Shown here: positions 5,043 to 6,501 of the stretch, one piece after another | Layout of the letters: the number at the start of each line of letters is the position of its first letter | Numbering within the stretch: the first letter of the stretch is position 1 | Program-made: the position numbers and the translations under genes | Notes under the pieces: generated by a model | What the model saw: the letters and a program-made list of their open reading frames with translations, nothing else | Told to the model about the DNA's origin: nothing | Databases searched by the model: none | Assembly: GCA_029935695.1 (NCBI GenBank) | Contig: JAOZJV010000221.1 | Coordinates: 1-6,501, forward strand | From: Candidatus Krumholzibacteriia bacterium | Lineage (GTDB): Bacteria; Krumholzibacteriota; Krumholzibacteriia; LZORAL124-64-63 | DNA length: 6,501 nucleotides | Reading direction: 5' to 3'

Positions 5043-5762
5043 ATGGACGCAGTGACCCTCGACCGCATTGTCGAAGCCTATTTCGAATCTCCCCCCGACA
5101 CCACCCGGCTGGGCCTTGGACTGAACACTGTTTTTCGCATTCTGGGAGAGCATGAGGGTGTGACAATCCCTTCCAGCCAGGCCGGCAAGGGCACATCCTT
5201 CGATATCTACTTCCCCAAAATTGCCTGGCAGGTGGTTGATACAAACACAACCAAAGCCAAGACTCATGAATCAAAAATTCATGACGCCGATTTTCTGGAA
5301 AACTCCAATCTGGCCCAGAGCCCGTACGCCCCATCGCTGCCCGCCGATGCCGGTGAGGTGGCTGCAAACGGCAAGGAAATCGGCAATATTCTGCTGGTGG
5401 ATGATGAGGAGATGGTGGCCCGTGTCACCACCATCGGCTTGCAGAAACTCGGATACCGGGTCATCACCCACATGGACAGCCGCAAGGCCCTGGCTGATTT
5501 CGCCGAAACTCCCTCTATTTTTGATGCTGTCATCACTGACCAGATCATGCCCCACATGTCCGGGGTGCGCCTGGCCCGGAAAATCAATGGGATCCGGCCG
5601 GATTGTCCCGTCATCCTGATGACCGGCTTCCGGGACTCCTTCAATGAGCAGCAGGCCCGGGAGGCCGGTATTTCTCAAATTGTTTTGAAACCCACCAGCC
5701 ACCGGGATTTGGCCGAATTGATTGAGAAAGTTCGTCTCCGCGAATTTGAAGGCCACTCCTGA
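5043..5762 (+). CDS. C-terminal part of the hybrid histidine kinase (G boxes and receiver domain)
   Basis: The open frame downstream of the TAA begins at 4965, and its first ATG is at 5043, inside the G1 box DNGQGM. Counting from the GTG at 4359, the G2 box is RLGLGL (250-255), and GKGTSFDIYFP (276-286) closes the ATPase domain. A Thr/Lys/Asn/Ala-rich linker leads to a full receiver domain: the acidic pair D348-D349 in LLVDDEE, phospho-acceptor D394 in TDQIMP, T422 in LMTGF and K444 in LKP. All receiver residues are intact. Separate translation from 5043 is doubtful: the CAGGG before it is too close to the ATG to serve as a ribosome binding site, and the start would split the ATPase domain. 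The receiver suggests an internal phosphorelay to an HPt protein or regulator elsewhere. The gene ends in TGA. Confidence 0.6.
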   Translation: MDAVTLDRIVEAYFESPPDTTRLGLGLNTVFRILGEHEGVTIPSSQAGKGTSFDIYFPKIAWQVVDTNTTKAKTHESKIHDADFLENSNLAQSPYAPSLPADAGEVAANGKEIGNILLVDDEEMVARVTTIGLQKLGYRVITHMDSRKALADFAETPSIFDAVITDQIMPHMSGVRLARKINGIRPDCPVILMTGFRDSFNEQQAREAGISQIVLKPTSHRDLAELIEKVRLREFEGHS

Positions 5763-5768
5763 GCTCTT

Positions 5769-5784
5769 CTGCGAAGTTTCGCAG
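5769..5784 (+). repeat. GC-rich hairpin just after the kinase stop
   Basis: CTGCGAA and TTCGCAG form a near-continuous dyad with a two-base centre, in practice a 6-bp stem with an AGTT loop, seven bases after the TGA. No T tract follows, so it is a weak terminator at best. It also abuts the TTGACG of the candidate carboxylase promoter and could be an operator. Confidence 0.4.
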
Positions 5785-5785
5785 G

Positions 5786-5812
5786 TTGACGGAAAATCCT
5801 CCACACGATACT
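5786..5812 (+). promoter_or_regulatory. Candidate promoter of the carboxyltransferase gene
   Basis: TTGACG (5786-5791, five of six to consensus) precedes GATACT (5807-5812, four of six) with a short 15-base spacer; TACTTT (5809-5814) would give 17. Transcription would begin near 5819, leaving a leader of about 70 bases that contains the competing hairpins. Confidence 0.38.
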
Positions 5813-5830
5813 TTTCCCAAGCAATGACAT

Positions 5831-5868
5831 GCCCGTTATGGAATAAACCGGGCGATGCCCCATTTTTT
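5831..5868 (+). terminator. Terminator-like hairpin with a competing stem in the carboxyltransferase leader
   Basis: GGGC (5850-5853) pairs with GCCC (5857-5860) around GAT and is followed by CCATTTTTT-type sequence with six T at 5863-5868. GCCCG at 5831-5835 can instead pair with CGGGC at 5849-5853, which would break the first stem. The element ends 22 bases before the ATG. It may simply terminate kinase transcription, or act as an attenuator for the carboxylase. The stems are only 4-5 bp, so stability is doubtful. Confidence 0.4.
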
Positions 5869-5890
5869 AACACCCAAACGAGGGTTCACC

Positions 5891-6501
5891 ATGGCAAAAT
5901 CCTTCGATGAAAACCTGGAACAAATGAATGAACTGCGGGCCGAAGCTATGGCCGGTGGTGGTGAGAAAAAAATCGAGAAAATTCATGCCAGCGGTCGTTT
6001 GACCGCCCGGGAGCGCATCCACCTGCTGCTTGATGAAGGCAGTTTCCAGGAAACCGGTGTTTTTGTGCGCCACCGCAGCCACGAACTGGGCATGGACAAA
6101 AATCGTCCCGTTGGCGATGGCATGATCACCGGTGTGGGCCGCATTGATGGCCGGCAGATTTATGTTTTCGCCCAGGACTTCACTATCTTCGGTGGATCCA
6201 TGAGTGAAGCCAACGCCATGAAAATTTGTCGCCTTATGGACACTGCTCTGGAGAATGGCTGTCCGGTCATTGGCTTGAACGACAGTGGTGGTGCCCGCAT
6301 CCAGGAAGGCGTGCGATCCCTGGCCGGTTACGCCGAAATTTTCTGGCGCAATACCATGGCCTCCGGGGTCATCCCCCAGCTTTCGGCTATTCTGGGCCCC
6401 TGTGCAGGGGGAGCGGTTTATTCCCCGGCCATCACCGATTTCACTCTCATGGTGGACCAGACCAGTTTTATGTTCGTCACCGGTCCCAACGTCATCAAAA
6501 T
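5891..6501 (+). CDS. Acyl-CoA carboxylase beta / methylmalonyl-CoA decarboxylase alpha-type carboxyltransferase; 3' end outside window
   Basis: The first 203 codons of a carboxyltransferase are present, about 40% of the usual 510-520 residues. The family moves a carboxyl group between carboxybiotin and an acyl-CoA. The sequence closely follows propionyl-CoA carboxylase beta (PccB) and its sodium-pump relative MmdA: GRLTARERI (35-43), DGMITGVGRIDGR (76-88), YVFAQDFTIFGGS (91-103), LNDSGGARIQEGV (129-141) and GPCAGGAVYSP (169-179). The G173-G174 pair fits the N-terminal oxyanion site. This half alone does not separate ATP-dependent propionyl-CoA carboxylase from methylmalonyl-CoA decarboxylase or transcarboxylase; genes past the right edge (biotin carboxylase, or OadG/OadB-like and biotin carrier subunits) would decide. 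The ATG at 5891 has GAGGG about six bases upstream. A biotin carrier partner is not in the window. With the oxidoreductase and hydratase, it points to propionyl-CoA or branched-chain metabolism. Confidence 0.92.
   Translation, partial: MAKSFDENLEQMNELRAEAMAGGGEKKIEKIHASGRLTARERIHLLLDEGSFQETGVFVRHRSHELGMDKNRPVGDGMITGVGRIDGRQIYVFAQDFTIFGGSMSEANAMKICRLMDTALENGCPVIGLNDSGGARIQEGVRSLAGYAEIFWRNTMASGVIPQLSAILGPCAGGAVYSPAITDFTLMVDQTSFMFVTGPNVIK

Larger units (their letters stand above)
4359..5762 (+). pseudogene. Hybrid sensor histidine kinase interrupted by one in-frame TAA
   Basis: Read through the TAA at codon 202, one continuous frame of 467 codon positions gives a complete hybrid kinase: a transmembrane anchor (10-26), a short coiled linker (30-55), an HisKA dimerisation domain with H68, a HATPase_c domain (about 150-285), a low-complexity linker (290-340) and a receiver domain (about 344-460). 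Both flanks of the TAA stay in the same frame, with no insertion or deletion needed and kinase sequence on each side, so a single base substitution explains the break. The stop falls between the N-box and the DNGQG G1 box, so a terminated product could not bind ATP normally. No dedicated sensor domain exists: the anchor leads straight to the DHp helix. No partner response regulator is adjacent. Alternatives are a base-call or assembly error, a recent pseudogene, or stop readthrough. TAA ends three other genes here, which argues against code reassignment. Confidence 0.75.

Noticed and set aside
4920..5043. Frameshift as the cause of the kinase interruption
   Set aside because: Both parts are in the same frame, with intervening codons reading sensibly into the DNGQG box. 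Only the stop codon interrupts.
5271..5873. Minus-strand open frame of 200 codons opposite the receiver domain
   Set aside because: The receiver residues on the plus strand are fully conserved, so the antisense frame is a composition effect.
1..6501. CRISPR array, mobile element, tRNA, rRNA or defence system
   Set aside because: No regular spaced repeats, transposase motifs, long terminal inverted repeats, cloverleaf sequence or defence-gene motifs were seen on either strand.

Overview
The window is ordinary bacterial chromosome with moderately GC-rich genes and AT-rich intergenic DNA. The gene set suggests an anaerobe, or a bacterium with ferredoxin-dependent energy metabolism: a thiamine-pyrophosphate 2-oxoacid:ferredoxin oxidoreductase with its own 2x[4Fe-4S] ferredoxin, a crotonase-type enoyl-CoA hydratase and a biotin-dependent acyl-CoA carboxylase/decarboxylase. 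The secreted OB-like protein resembles those I associate with FCB-related candidate phyla, but that is a weak impression and I do not assign a lineage. TAA, TAG and TGA all end genes here, so the standard bacterial code is in use.

Layout. Positions 1-2200 (minus strand) hold an oxidoreductase operon in the order ferredoxin-like delta, alpha (VorB type), beta (cut by the left edge). The genes are tightly packed: 25 bases between delta and alpha, and a one-base stop/start overlap between alpha and beta. Positions 2363-3145 (minus) hold an enoyl-CoA hydratase that ends at an 11-bp-stem terminator, so it is probably transcribed separately from the operon below it. Positions 3146-3531 are an AT-rich divergent intergenic region with repeated ATTATGCA motifs and dyads. 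Positions 3532-4221 (plus) encode a secreted protein with two OB-like halves, followed by a strong terminator. Positions 4359-5762 (plus) encode a membrane-anchored hybrid histidine kinase without a sensor domain, interrupted by a single in-frame TAA at 4962-4964. Positions 5763-5890 are a leader with a candidate promoter and two competing hairpins. From 5891 to the right edge (plus) lies the start of a propionyl-CoA carboxylase beta / methylmalonyl-CoA decarboxylase alpha-type carboxyltransferase.

How the genes fit together (inference). The oxidoreductase would convert branched-chain 2-oxoacids to acyl-CoAs with reduction of ferredoxin. The hydratase acts on enoyl-CoAs, and the carboxyltransferase handles propionyl-CoA or methylmalonyl-CoA. 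Together they suggest branched-chain amino acid or propionate metabolism, although they sit in separate transcription units. The secreted protein and the kinase between them have no evident metabolic link. I see no mobile element, CRISPR array, RNA gene or defence system. The points most worth a second look are the interrupted kinase, the secreted protein with its dyad-rich promoter region, and the leader of the carboxylase gene.
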